Part shown: positions 45,221 to 53,779 of the stretch, one piece after another
How positions within the stretch are numbered: the stretch's first letter is position 1
Layout of the letters: every line of letters begins with the position of its first letter
Assembly: GCA_964389755.1 (NCBI GenBank)
Contig: CAYMEW010000011.1
Span: 1 to 64,000 of the forward strand
Direction: 5' to 3'
Source of the DNA: JBBSUQ01 sp964389755
GTDB taxonomy: Bacteria > Bacteroidota > Bacteroidia > Flavobacteriales_D > Crocinitomicaceae
Length of the DNA stretch: 64,000 nucleotides
Position numbers and translations under genes: made by a program
Notes under the pieces: model-generated
What the model saw: only the letters and a program-made list of their open reading frames with translations
Databases searched by the model: none
Told to the model about the DNA's origin: nothing

Positions 45221-45254
45221 AAAAGAGGATCGCTTTCCGAAACAATCCTCTTTT
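45221..45254. terminator. Bidirectional terminator hairpin
   Basis: AAAAGAGGAT (45221-45230) pairs with ATCCTCTTTT (45245-45254) around a 14-base loop, between two convergent genes (stops at 45199 and 45270). The A/T-rich ends give a U-run on either strand. Confidence 0.7.
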
Positions 45255-45269
45255 CATGGTGGGTAAATC

Positions 45270-46142
45270 TTATACTTCAATGAGCGTTATCGTGCTGACA
45301 TCCGCTTTCCCGTTCTTCAGGAATTCCAGCGTGAGCCGGTCTGCCCGGCAGTCCACAAAGGAGATTTGTTTGAGCGATTTGCACTTGAAAAAGGTATTGA
45401 TGAGCATGGCATTCTCAAATTTGACCCGTTTAAAATGACAGTTCTCAAAACTGCAATTTTCCAGTTTGCCTTCCAGTACGATGTCAGCAAGGTACATTTC
45501 ATGAAATTCCGTGTGTGTCCAGGCTACGTCCAGTGCCTTGATACCTTCGAAACCACCGGAACTTAGCCGCGCTTCGGACAAGTCCGCGCCGCTGAAGTCA
45601 CATTTACCTATGTAGCTGCCTGAAAAGCGACTTTCCTGGAAATTACAATCAGTAAATATATTTCCCTGCAGGTGCGATTTGGTAAACTGGCTGGCGTGAA
45701 GGTCCGACCTCGAAAAATCACAGTCCTTCACATGATTTCCCGAGAGCAGGAGTCCGGAAAGGTCGGATCGGATGAAGGTACAATTTTGCATATTCGACGA
45801 AGCCAGCTTTTCGTGCAGCCCTTTTAACTCCGAAAAATCGGCATTCTGCCAGTTCCCGTGCGACATGTTCCAGGAAGTTCGTTTCCGTGGAGCCGGATCG
45901 CTTTCCGTGAAATGTTCCGAAAGCACCTGCGTGGATTCTTTCTCCGAAAAATAGTTGAGGTCGACGCCGAAGATCTCCGAAAGACGGTTGAGCGTAAGAA
46001 TGTCCGGCATGGATTCGCCGCGCTCCCATTTACCGACGGCCTGCGGGCTGATAAAAAGTCGTTGCGCGAGTTCTGCCTGCGAGATTTGCTGCTGCCTGCG
46101 CATTTCCCCGATCTTTTTTCCAATTGTTTTACTTGTTAACAT
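45270..46142 (-). CDS. XRE HTH-pentapeptide repeat fusion protein
   Basis: From ATG 46142, 290 residues. Residues 1-65 are a full Cro/C1 HTH (IGEMRRQQQISQAELAQRLFISPQAVGKWERGESMPDI). After a linker, residues 95-250 consist of pentapeptide repeats (A(D/N)LxX: NADFSELKG, NCTFIRSDLSGLLLSGNHVKDCDFSRSDL, CDFSGADLSEARLSSGG, NCSFENCHFKRVKFENAML), which form a right-handed quadrilateral beta-helix that may mimic DNA. The combination suggests a regulator with a protein- or DNA-mimicking module. Target unknown. Confidence 0.88.
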   Translation of the reverse strand: MLTSKTIGKKIGEMRRQQQISQAELAQRLFISPQAVGKWERGESMPDILTLNRLSEIFGVDLNYFSEKESTQVLSEHFTESDPAPRKRTSWNMSHGNWQNADFSELKGLHEKLASSNMQNCTFIRSDLSGLLLSGNHVKDCDFSRSDLHASQFTKSHLQGNIFTDCNFQESRFSGSYIGKCDFSGADLSEARLSSGGFEGIKALDVAWTHTEFHEMYLADIVLEGKLENCSFENCHFKRVKFENAMLINTFFKCKSLKQISFVDCRADRLTLEFLKNGKADVSTITLIEV

Positions 46143-46396
46143 AATGCTTTCTATTTTTTGAGTTCGATACCGCAAAATTAGAGCGGGCAACTCCCGGAAC
46201 CTGAAATATACAAACACCTTTGGTTGTATGGCCGCTACTTGAAGTTGTATTTGACAACGAAGAGTTGTAATGTGCCATTCTGACCTTCCTGAAGCCGTTT
46301 AATTTTTAGTTCGCTTTTTTGCTACGAACCGGTTTTCAGCATTCCCGTTCATCAAAAACAATTATCTTTCTCCCGTATCAAACAGCAGTAATCACA

Positions 46397-46837
46397 ATGA
46401 ATAATTCCCTGTTGGACGAATCTTTTAAGCAGGTCGCGGTGAATGCGTCACCTGTTAACCTCATGCCCGTGGGAGGACTGCTCTTCCTGTTGTATATTCT
46501 GCTCTTTTTAATAGGCATGCAACTGTCAGAACCGCTCAGCGTATTTCTTCAAATTAATCCCTTCGTATTTATATGGATCAGCAAACCTCTCGCACTCATA
46601 GTGGCCAGTTTGCTCTGTTATTTTCATGTAGGGCAAATCCGGAGAGCTTTGTCAAACGGTACCTTTAAACAAACGCATTTCCTGGTTTTCGGAGGGTGCG
46701 CAGTGGTAGGATTGTTATTGATCAATCATTTTGTGATTCAGAAAATGGTGCTCGATTACTATAGGAATTCAACCGTAGGAAGACAGGCCGTTTCAATCTC
46801 TCAAACTACCTGGAATACATGCAAACAGTTGAAATGA
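46397..46837 (+). CDS. Small membrane protein, 146 residues
   Basis: Starting at ATG 46397 (MNNSLLDESFKQVAVNASPVN). Three hydrophobic helices at about 22-42, 55-75 and 95-115, with a short positively charged segment (HVGQIRRALSNGTFKQT) between the second and third. Soluble C-terminal tail. No family recognised. Isolated gene. Confidence 0.5.
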   Translation: MNNSLLDESFKQVAVNASPVNLMPVGGLLFLLYILLFLIGMQLSEPLSVFLQINPFVFIWISKPLALIVASLLCYFHVGQIRRALSNGTFKQTHFLVFGGCAVVGLLLINHFVIQKMVLDYYRNSTVGRQAVSISQTTWNTCKQLK

Positions 46838-46956
46838 TTGCGAGATTGCTTCAGGTTATCATTCTGCTTTTTGTACTCGGGAGAAAAGTAAATAGTTGAG
46901 ATTAACCGAGCTATAAAGCGCCGAAGAATTCGTATTTTTGAGTGAAAGGCAAGTTC

Positions 46957-47364
46957 ATGAAACAGCATTCTGAAAATGACATTTTAATTCTTGGTAAAGG
47001 AGAAGGACGAACGTATCATTGCGGACCTATGACAGCGGTCTTCAAGGCCGATTGTGCCGAAACAGGAGAGAGGTACAGCGTTTCCGAATGGTGGCTGGAA
47101 CCGCATTCCGAAGGGCCTCATCCGCATCAACACAGCGATGTCGAACAACTTTTTTACGTACTGGAAGGAACAATCTCGATCCTGGCTGGCGACCGCTGGA
47201 TAGAAGCTATCTGCGGGACTTTTGTACGCATTCCGCGAAATACAAACCATACCTTTGCCAACCGGACTGACCAGCAGGCCGGAATGCTGAACCTGGACAT
47301 TCCCGGCGGATTTGAAAAGGAACTTCCTGCCATGGAGCAGTGGTTTAAAGACCAGGGCGCGTAA
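46957..47364 (+). CDS. Cupin domain protein
   Basis: I prefer ATG 46957 (135 residues) to the GTG at 46942. The cupin barrel motifs are present: PHPHQHSDVEQLFYVLEGTI (metal-ligand HxHxxxxE...), and IPRNTNHTFANR with His as the second-motif ligand. The metal-binding His residues and Glu are intact, so it is likely an enzyme or binding protein of the small cupin type. Substrate unknown. A TATTTTTG element just upstream (46933-46940) may be its -7 box. Confidence 0.88.
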   Translation: MKQHSENDILILGKGEGRTYHCGPMTAVFKADCAETGERYSVSEWWLEPHSEGPHPHQHSDVEQLFYVLEGTISILAGDRWIEAICGTFVRIPRNTNHTFANRTDQQAGMLNLDIPGGFEKELPAMEQWFKDQGA

Positions 47365-47398
47365 GGAGCTACCATAACGCCATTCATCCCGATATCCC

Positions 47399-47941
47399 AT
47401 GCATATCACGCTTCAGTATTCAGGTTCCGAATTACCGGAACAGCACCGCTTCCTTTTGAAGGAGCGTTTCCGGAGTTTAAAACGCCTGATCCTGCTACTT
47501 TTCCTCGCAGGCGCCGGGTTATTGATAACAGAAATCGTTACGCGCGGAAGTTACTCCCTGATCAATACCGGAACCGGGAAGTTTTATTTTGACTTTCACT
47601 TGTTTTTTGGCTTGGGGATCGGACTGCTGATAACTGCTGCTTACCTTTTCTTGCTATTCCGGAAGAATAAGGCCTATTTCAACGGGCAACTCGACCGTCT
47701 TTTTCGCCAGCTGGGAGAGGATGGGGAATTTACGATCGAGTTGACGAACCAAAGCGTTTCTCAAAAAAGTATTCCATATTGTCAGAAAATAGACTGGCAT
47801 CTCTTTCAGAGTTACCGCGAATCGGCACACTGGTTACTACTGAATACGGCAGGTATTTACAGCGTGATGATCGATACGCGAAAACTTGAACCGGCAGATC
47901 ACGCAGCTCTTTTGGCTCGTTTGAACCTCCGGAAAATGTAG
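47399..47941 (+). CDS. YcxB-like membrane protein
   Basis: 180 residues: two close membrane helices (30-48 and 68-88) and a soluble C-terminal domain of YcxB type (GEFTIELTNQSVSQKSIPYCQKIDWHLFQSYRESAHWLLLN). The C-terminal domain has a PH-like beta fold whose role is unknown. 34 bases behind the cupin gene, so possibly co-transcribed. Confidence 0.65.
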   Translation: MHITLQYSGSELPEQHRFLLKERFRSLKRLILLLFLAGAGLLITEIVTRGSYSLINTGTGKFYFDFHLFFGLGIGLLITAAYLFLLFRKNKAYFNGQLDRLFRQLGEDGEFTIELTNQSVSQKSIPYCQKIDWHLFQSYRESAHWLLLNTAGIYSVMIDTRKLEPADHAALLARLNLRKM

Positions 47942-48023
47942 GAATTTTGTGGTTTGCTCTGTTTCCGCCAAAAAATTAAGAGACAATAACATTTCAGCTA
48001 TTCCGGAAAAAGTTCCGTTACAC

Positions 48024-48031
48024 TATATTTG
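48024..48031 (+). promoter_or_regulatory. Candidate -7 element of the sterol-desaturase-like gene
   Basis: TATATTTG, a perfect match to TAnnTTTG, 25 bases before the ATG at 48056. No clear TTTG at the -33 position. Confidence 0.45.
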
Positions 48032-48055
48032 TAATCGTTACCACAGTTGCTGAAG

Positions 48056-49300
48056 ATGAATAAAGTAGCACTCCTTATACCGGTGTTTCTATTACTTGTG
48101 GCTACCGAATGGTGGTTTGTCCGTAAGAACAAAGACAACCGAGTGCGCGGAAAAAACGTTGCGTTGAACATGGCTGTCGGAGCTGTTGATCAGGTAGCCT
48201 CGATTGCCAATTTTGCACTTTTCTTCTGGGTTTTACAACTCACCTATAATCATTTTCGCGTTTTCACGCTTGGAGACCACTGGTATATCTGGATCCTGGC
48301 CTATATCGCGATCGATTTCGTTTCTTACTGGTATCATCGTTTTTCGCATCGTGTGGCCTTGTTGTGGTGCGGGCATGTTACGCATCATTCCTCCGGGCAT
48401 TTTAACCTTTCCAACAGTTTCCGTACCTCGCCTTTCCAGGGTTTGAACCGCATTCCGTTCTGGATCATTCTTCCCGTGCTCGGATTTTCGCCCGTGTTAT
48501 TATTTACCGTTTTCATCGTTTCCGGGTTATATGATTTTTTCCTGCATACGGAACGCTTTCCGAGAGTTGCCTGGCTGGAGTATGTGTTTATCACACCGTC
48601 GCTTCACCGCGTGCATCACGGAAGGAATGCGCGCTATATCGATAAAAATTACGGAGCCACATTTTCCTTTTGGGATCGGATGTTCGGCTCTTTTCAGGCC
48701 GAAGAAGAAACTGTAGAATTCGGAATTCTGAGTAAAGACTATGTGGACGAAGATCCGCTCGATGCCATTTTCCATCATTATCGCTACCTCTGGAAACTCA
48801 TGCGAAACACATCTTCCTGGAAAAACAAAGTACGTGTCCTGCTCATGCCGCCGGACTATGTTCCTGCTGACGTTTCACTTCACTTTAAATCCCGCCCGGT
48901 GCTAGAAACAACACAGGTGCTTCCGAAAGTTTACGCCCCCTCACTGTTTACCTTTTCAAGTCTGCTCGTTCTGGCAGTACTGATTACCCGGGATTTACTT
49001 TCGGTTTCAACCTTGATTTATTTTGCTTTGTACGCCCTGAGCGGGATGATTGTGAGTGTCCGTGTCTTTTACGGGAAGATCGGGATGCATTTTCGAAGAA
49101 ATGAAGCACTACGCGAGTTATTGCTCGCAATCAGCGGGAGTTTACTGATCTTTTTAGAGCCGGAATTCTACGGCGTACTGCTTGCCGGTTCAGTCAGCTC
49201 CCTGTGTTTTGCGGGCATTCTCCTTTTCGGAAGAACCGAAGAAGCACATGCTTCCGCAGAAATCGCCCTGCAAAAGGAGCGGAACCGCGGTGAACTTTAA
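48056..49300 (+). CDS. Sterol desaturase / fatty acid hydroxylase family protein
   Basis: ATG 48056 (414 residues); a TTG at 48047 would add three. Multi-pass membrane protein with the three His boxes that bind a di-iron centre: H94-x3-H98 (HRFSH), H107-xx-HH (HVTHH) and H184-xx-HH (HRVHH). The first half is the catalytic core; the second half carries further helices. These enzymes oxidise lipid chains or sterol-like and carotenoid compounds using O2. Substrate unknown; bacterial members often modify ether or branched lipids. Preceded by a TATATTTG element. Confidence 0.88.
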   Translation: MNKVALLIPVFLLLVATEWWFVRKNKDNRVRGKNVALNMAVGAVDQVASIANFALFFWVLQLTYNHFRVFTLGDHWYIWILAYIAIDFVSYWYHRFSHRVALLWCGHVTHHSSGHFNLSNSFRTSPFQGLNRIPFWIILPVLGFSPVLLFTVFIVSGLYDFFLHTERFPRVAWLEYVFITPSLHRVHHGRNARYIDKNYGATFSFWDRMFGSFQAEEETVEFGILSKDYVDEDPLDAIFHHYRYLWKLMRNTSSWKNKVRVLLMPPDYVPADVSLHFKSRPVLETTQVLPKVYAPSLFTFSSLLVLAVLITRDLLSVSTLIYFALYALSGMIVSVRVFYGKIGMHFRRNEALRELLLAISGSLLIFLEPEFYGVLLAGSVSSLCFAGILLFGRTEEAHASAEIALQKERNRGEL

Positions 49301-49327
49301 TTGATTGCAGTTCATTCCCTATATTTG
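49301..49327 (+). promoter_or_regulatory. Candidate promoter of the methyltransferase gene
   Basis: TTG at 49301-49303 and TATATTTG at 49320-49327, a perfect TAnnTTTG -7 box, 30 bases before the ATG. The sequence begins right at the stop of the preceding gene. Confidence 0.45.
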
Positions 49328-49356
49328 AAAGTCAGTACAATCGTGGACGTGACTTT

Positions 49357-50052
49357 ATGAAAAATCCAAGCAGAAGAAATAAGCACATTGGGACCTCTGC
49401 GCAGCAAGGGGAACCGCACCACATTATAAAGGATCGCGATCTCGAAACACAGGCTACCTGGAATGAGGTGGCGCAACTTTATGCTGAAAATTTCATGGAC
49501 CTTGCGATCTATAACGAAAGCTATGATGCGTTCTGTCATTCACTCAAAGAAGGTGCGCGGGTACTTGACATTGCATGCGGACCGGGAAACATCGCGCGTT
49601 ACCTGCTGCAAAAGCGCCCGGATCTTCGCCTTCTCGGAATTGACAGTGCACCGAATATGATCGAGCTGGCTAAAAAACAGGTACCGACGGCCCGATTCCA
49701 ACTCATGAACGCACGAAAGATCGGTGATCTTAAAACCACATTTGATGCGGTGATCGCCGGGTTTTACCTGCCTTACGAAGCCGATCCGGAGTCTTTCTTT
49801 CGAGATGTAGGAACAGTACTGCGACCCGGCGGATTTTTCTATCTCAGTTTTGTGGAGGGAGAACCTGCCGATTCGGGCTGGCAGCAGGGAAGTGGGGGAG
49901 GACGGACCTGGTTCTGTTATCACCGCTTATCGGAAATTTTGAGTGCGCTAAAAAAATATCACTTTGAAGAATGTGCTACAAGCCGGGTTACTTTTGAGCG
50001 TAAAAACGGCCCGGATGAACAGCATACGATTCTTATTGCGCGTAAGCTCTAA
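49357..50052 (+). CDS. Class I SAM-dependent methyltransferase
   Basis: 231 residues; motif I is VLDIACGPGNIAR (D71, G75, G77), followed by LLGIDSAPNMIELAKK (acidic motif-II residue) and FDAVIAGFYLPYEADPESFFRDV. The C-terminal substrate part (150-231; GEPADSGWQQGSGGGRTWFCYHRLSE) does not point to a known acceptor. Typical of small-molecule methyltransferases. It is followed at 50056 by a strong terminator. Confidence 0.88.
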   Translation: MKNPSRRNKHIGTSAQQGEPHHIIKDRDLETQATWNEVAQLYAENFMDLAIYNESYDAFCHSLKEGARVLDIACGPGNIARYLLQKRPDLRLLGIDSAPNMIELAKKQVPTARFQLMNARKIGDLKTTFDAVIAGFYLPYEADPESFFRDVGTVLRPGGFFYLSFVEGEPADSGWQQGSGGGRTWFCYHRLSEILSALKKYHFEECATSRVTFERKNGPDEQHTILIARKL

Positions 50053-50055
50053 ATG

Positions 50056-50089
50056 AAAAGCCCGCTTATCGATACCGATGCGGGCTTTT
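50056..50089 (+). terminator. Intrinsic terminator
   Basis: AAAAGCCCGC (50056-50065) with GCGGGCTTTT (50080-50089), a 10-bp GC-rich stem with a 14-base loop and a T-tail, three bases after the methyltransferase stop. Confidence 0.8.
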
Positions 50090-50387
50090 CGCTGCTGTGT
50101 GTTGTTGCTAAACGTGAACGACGGCTCTAACTTTTTGAAATATTGACCGTGCGAAATAGCAGGTTGTGACACGTATACTTAATTCTCCTTATTCGTTCGT
50201 GTCACAGTACAAAGATCGTACAGCTTTGCATCAGATGATAGCGTATTTCTACGTGAATTCGGTGGTGCGCATTTATTTTTCGGTATTCCGTTTCTTCTTT
50301 TAGAAGAATCGCTTTCAACCGAAGTGAATCAGTCAATCAGAATTTACTACTTTCGTCACAAAACCTGACGGAAATCAAAGCCTGACT
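50090..50387. other. Gene-poor stretch
   Basis: About 300 bases with no supported gene on either strand. A TACTTTCG box at 50348-50355 could be the -7 element of the next gene. Confidence 0.4.
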
Positions 50388-50981
50388 ATGAAAATATGCG
50401 TTTACGGATTAATGATCGTTATAGCTATCGGCTTACTGATGGCTTGCAAATCGGAACGCTGGTCTCATGAAACAAGTTGTGAACTTCTTCCATCTGGTGA
50501 AAGTAAGATCTTCATCAGTGCCAACGGAGATTACGAACTCCGGATCCCGCCTGACTGGCAGGCTTATTATTCGGACTGGCTTCCGGACTCATCCTGCGTG
50601 ACCTTAAACCTGGCACTCGAATCCGAGGACCTGGATTCTACGAACCTGCAGATAATTACGATCTTGCGCTATCATTCGCCGCGCAAGAACCTCGAAGATG
50701 AAGCCGCGTATGAACTCCATGATTTTGCAGAAAAGCACCCTGATGTGCAAATATCAAATTCCGGTTTTTATTCCGGGCTCACGCAGAAAGCAGCTTATTT
50801 GGGTTATGACGAACAAATCGGCACGGAAAACATGTTGGTCTATCATTTTATGCTTTATGATGAATCGAATGAATACTACTATATTTTGGGGATGGCAAAT
50901 ACGCGGAATGCGCATACCGGACGGGAATTGTGCAAGTTGCTAAACCTGCTTAAAACATTTCGCTTCCGCGATGCGGAGTAA
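50388..50981 (+). CDS. Putative lipoprotein, PsbP-like fold
   Basis: 197 residues with a lipoprotein signal (MKICVYGLMIVIAIGLLMAC; lipobox LMAC, Cys20). The mature part, ISANGDYELRIPPDWQAYYSDWLPDSSCVTLNLALE ... QKAAYLGYDEQ ... YYYILGMANTRN ... LCKLLNLLKTFRF, has the layout of PsbP/DUF1795-like proteins, which have the pattern FSIxxPxxW ... FxxSF. Probably anchored to the outer membrane facing the periplasm. Role unknown. Confidence 0.6.
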   Translation: MKICVYGLMIVIAIGLLMACKSERWSHETSCELLPSGESKIFISANGDYELRIPPDWQAYYSDWLPDSSCVTLNLALESEDLDSTNLQIITILRYHSPRKNLEDEAAYELHDFAEKHPDVQISNSGFYSGLTQKAAYLGYDEQIGTENMLVYHFMLYDESNEYYYILGMANTRNAHTGRELCKLLNLLKTFRFRDAE

Positions 50982-51013
50982 TCCTTTAATGTGTACATTT
51001 AACCGAATTTATA

Positions 51014-51415
51014 ATGAATACCATCCTTATGAAAAAACACATGTTGCTGCTTCTCTTTGTGTGCGCAGGAGTGATCAGCTTTGCACAGGAATCGAATAAA
51101 TACGAGAAATTTAAAACCGGGACCTTTACGTATGCCGGAGACGCGTATTCGGGAACAAAGATCGTTCGCACAAAGAGCAAACAAACTGAAATTATCAATA
51201 ATGGCCAGGCGAAGGTTATTATGAAGATCAAATGGATCAATGATTCCACCTATGTTTTGACGCTGGTAAAGGCCGTAAACGCCCCCGGATGCCTTAAAAA
51301 AGGAGATACGATCACGACTGTGATCACAAGTTCAACCGGGAATCAATATACGTTTCGTTCGGAAACTGCGAATTGCGGAGGCGCTGAAGCCACGATCGTG
51401 AAAGTAGAAGACTGA
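51014..51415 (+). CDS. Small secreted beta-rich protein
   Basis: 133 residues; the export signal MKKHMLLLLFVCAGVISFAQ begins five codons after the first ATG, so ATG 51029 may be the true start. The mature part is a small beta-barrel-like domain (FKTGTFTYAGDAYSGTKIVRTKSKQTEIINNGQAKVIMKIKWINDSTYVLTLV) with a Cys pair. It recalls DUF-type secreted proteins common in Bacteroidota. Function unknown. Confidence 0.65.
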   Translation: MNTILMKKHMLLLLFVCAGVISFAQESNKYEKFKTGTFTYAGDAYSGTKIVRTKSKQTEIINNGQAKVIMKIKWINDSTYVLTLVKAVNAPGCLKKGDTITTVITSSTGNQYTFRSETANCGGAEATIVKVED

Positions 51416-51433
51416 TCGAAAGTATCCGGTATT

Positions 51434-51823
51434 TTAGCCGGGAATTTCTTCGGTTAGCACTTCGTTTCCGGCCTGGTCGAAATAGGTGCAGGTCATTTCG
51501 TGCAGGTCGACAACCCATTTTTCAACACCCGTTTCCGCACAGTGATCGCAGAACGTGCTGTAATCGCTTTGTCCCTGCTGGTGAGCAAGCAGGTAATCTC
51601 TGAACTTCGCGGGTTGTACATTTCCGGAGATGGTTTTTTCAGTGTACATTGCCGGTGAACTTAGCGAATAGCCGTCCGAAGCGGAATAATCCGTGTGACT
51701 GTCCCGAACCCAGGTTACAAAACGCGTTATACCCAATGAACGAAGGTCTTTGGCGTACTGCGGAAAATCGGAGCCGGTCCGTGTTTTTTCCTGCGCTGTG
51801 GTAATTTGTGAAAGTGTAAACAT
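51434..51823 (-). CDS. DUF1398 family protein
   Basis: From ATG 51823, 129 residues, the family's usual length (a TTG start would add 15). Reads MFTLSQITTAQEKTRTGSDFPQYAKDLRSLGITRF..., HTDYSASDGY, HQQGQSDYSTFCDHCAETGVEKWVVDLHEMTCTYFD, matching the DUF1398 (YbcV-type) pattern throughout. Cytoplasmic; function unknown. DUF1398 members are found as small stand-alone proteins, some in phages. Confidence 0.85.
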   Translation of the reverse strand: MFTLSQITTAQEKTRTGSDFPQYAKDLRSLGITRFVTWVRDSHTDYSASDGYSLSSPAMYTEKTISGNVQPAKFRDYLLAHQQGQSDYSTFCDHCAETGVEKWVVDLHEMTCTYFDQAGNEVLTEEIPG

Positions 51824-51895
51824 GTCAACGGTTTTAACATCGGGAAACGCATCCCGAATTAGTTGCAAGGTAGGTAAAAAGTCGTCATTTTGTTC

Positions 51896-53671
51896 TTACT
51901 CTCTGACCACGCGATATACTTTGCTCCCCATTTCGGTCTCCATAGCCACGAAATAAACCCCGGGTACAGAACTGAGAGAAAGCTGAAGCTTGTCGCGATT
52001 CATGTAAATCTCCGAAAAATGCATTTTTCCCTGCAGGTCCGTAATTGTAACGCGTATTTCTCCGAAGGTTTTGCCCAGGTCTGCTGTGAAAGTTCCGCTG
52101 TTCGGGTTTGGATAAATCCGCATTTCAGGAAAGGTGCTCTCCGCTAAACCTGCGGTCTGAATGACTTTCGTATCGAAATAATGACACCCGGAAGTGTCCT
52201 TACATGCACTTTGAGTCAGAACCACGGCATAATAACCACTCACAACCGGGCTGAATTCCATGGACGTTTCTCCATTGAGTTCGGTGCCGCTGATGCAATT
52301 GATCCACTGGTAATCGGCGTCCGTTTCCAGGGCAGATAGTATGCTTTCATTGATCGTCACGGTTGTGTCGGGATCCGTGAAGGAAAGGGTCGTGGTCACG
52401 ATGCTGTCATGTCCCCAGGTATTGGTAAACGTATCCGTATATATTCCGGCCGTACTCACCCAGGAACCCCCGAGAAAAATACTGTCTTTCGTACAAATAC
52501 GCGTTTCCTGGTACTCGTGACTGATGAGCATGTTGAGCCAGATCCGGCCCGGCTGAAAATTTTGATTGACGGTAAAAACATCTATGTCGGTGTCATTGTC
52601 GACATCGGCATAAGCCAGTTCCACGGTACTCGAGTCCATGAAGTGAAAGATATCGGTGAAAGTTCCGTCTCCGTTATTGTGCTGCAAAATGGCAGGGGAG
52701 TGGTCATCGAATTGCCCGATCAGGAGGTCGGGAACATTGTCGAGGTCAAAATCGGCTGAGATTACGCAATGGGCATACGAATTCGGCAGAATGTCAAAAT
52801 CGTAGGTGAAATTTCCGTTTCCGTCGTTCAGGTAAACCGGGCTGGGGTCTAGGATATTCGCAAAAATGAGATCCGGGTAAGAATCGCCGTTCAGATCCTG
52901 CAAAAGTACATCACGCGCATGGTCGTTGCTCAAGACCTGTCCGCTCATTGTAAAGTTTCCATTGCCATCATTGAGCCACAATTGCGGTTGTGCATTCTGC
53001 GGACTGCAACAATTCACTTCCACGACATCGATATCGCCGTCCTGGTCCACGTCGGCAGCTGAAAGAGCTGAGGTATGCACGTTATTACTGATCCCGATCA
53101 GTTGGCCACTATCGGTGAAATGTCCTGTACCGTCGTTTAGCCAAACTTTATTGTAGGAATTGACTCCACCTTTGTTTCCTACATAAGCATCCAGATCACC
53201 GTCCTGGTCCACGTCGATCAGCAGAATATCTCCCGAATCCTGGTTTCCGAGTAACTGGCCGCTGTCGGTAAAGTTCCCGTTTCCATCGTTCAACCACACG
53301 CGGTTCGCCGGGTCGTTCGCAAAGAACAGGTCGATATCCCCATCGTTGTCCACGTCTCCAACGGCCACACCATACGAGGGCGTGTTGCCAAGCAGTTGAT
53401 GTAATATAAAGTCTCCGCTGCCATCGTTGAACCACACTTCGTTGGCATTGAGCGTGCTCGTTCCGATATAGGCGTAAACGCTCCGCACGAGGTCCTGGTC
53501 ACCGTCACCGTCGAAGTCTGCAAATTGTGCTGCATTCGGGAAGGTTCCTGGCAGTTCGTCTCCAACAACGAATTGCTGCGCACCTGCAAACTGTGCGAAA
53601 AGGATCGAGGTGCAAGCAAAAAACAGGGATAAGCGATGTAAAGTTGATTGGAGTGTGGTTCGAATATGCAT
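51896..53671 (-). CDS. T9SS cargo: FG-GAP/VCBS repeat protein with type-A sorting domain
   Basis: From ATG 53671 (591 residues; a longer frame upstream starts without a plausible signal). Signal peptide ending FAGAQQ; seven-bladed FG-GAP propeller region (35-400) made of DVDxDGDxD calcium loops alternating with VWLNDGNGNFT; an Ig-like segment (410-510); and a type-A sorting domain (RIYPNPNSGTFTADLG ... VPGVYFVAME ... YRVVRE). Exported by the T9SS and anchored at the surface. Repeat blades are similar but not identical. Confidence 0.88.
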   Translation of the reverse strand: MHIRTTLQSTLHRLSLFFACTSILFAQFAGAQQFVVGDELPGTFPNAAQFADFDGDGDQDLVRSVYAYIGTSTLNANEVWFNDGSGDFILHQLLGNTPSYGVAVGDVDNDGDIDLFFANDPANRVWLNDGNGNFTDSGQLLGNQDSGDILLIDVDQDGDLDAYVGNKGGVNSYNKVWLNDGTGHFTDSGQLIGISNNVHTSALSAADVDQDGDIDVVEVNCCSPQNAQPQLWLNDGNGNFTMSGQVLSNDHARDVLLQDLNGDSYPDLIFANILDPSPVYLNDGNGNFTYDFDILPNSYAHCVISADFDLDNVPDLLIGQFDDHSPAILQHNNGDGTFTDIFHFMDSSTVELAYADVDNDTDIDVFTVNQNFQPGRIWLNMLISHEYQETRICTKDSIFLGGSWVSTAGIYTDTFTNTWGHDSIVTTTLSFTDPDTTVTINESILSALETDADYQWINCISGTELNGETSMEFSPVVSGYYAVVLTQSACKDTSGCHYFDTKVIQTAGLAESTFPEMRIYPNPNSGTFTADLGKTFGEIRVTITDLQGKMHFSEIYMNRDKLQLSLSSVPGVYFVAMETEMGSKVYRVVRE

Positions 53672-53779
53672 AGGAGGATCGATACGTTTTAAAAGCTGTA
53701 AAAATAAGAAACATTGTGTTTTAAAAAACCTCCGCCCCGGAGAAAGGGACGAAGGTTGCACGAATCGGCGAAGCGTTCA

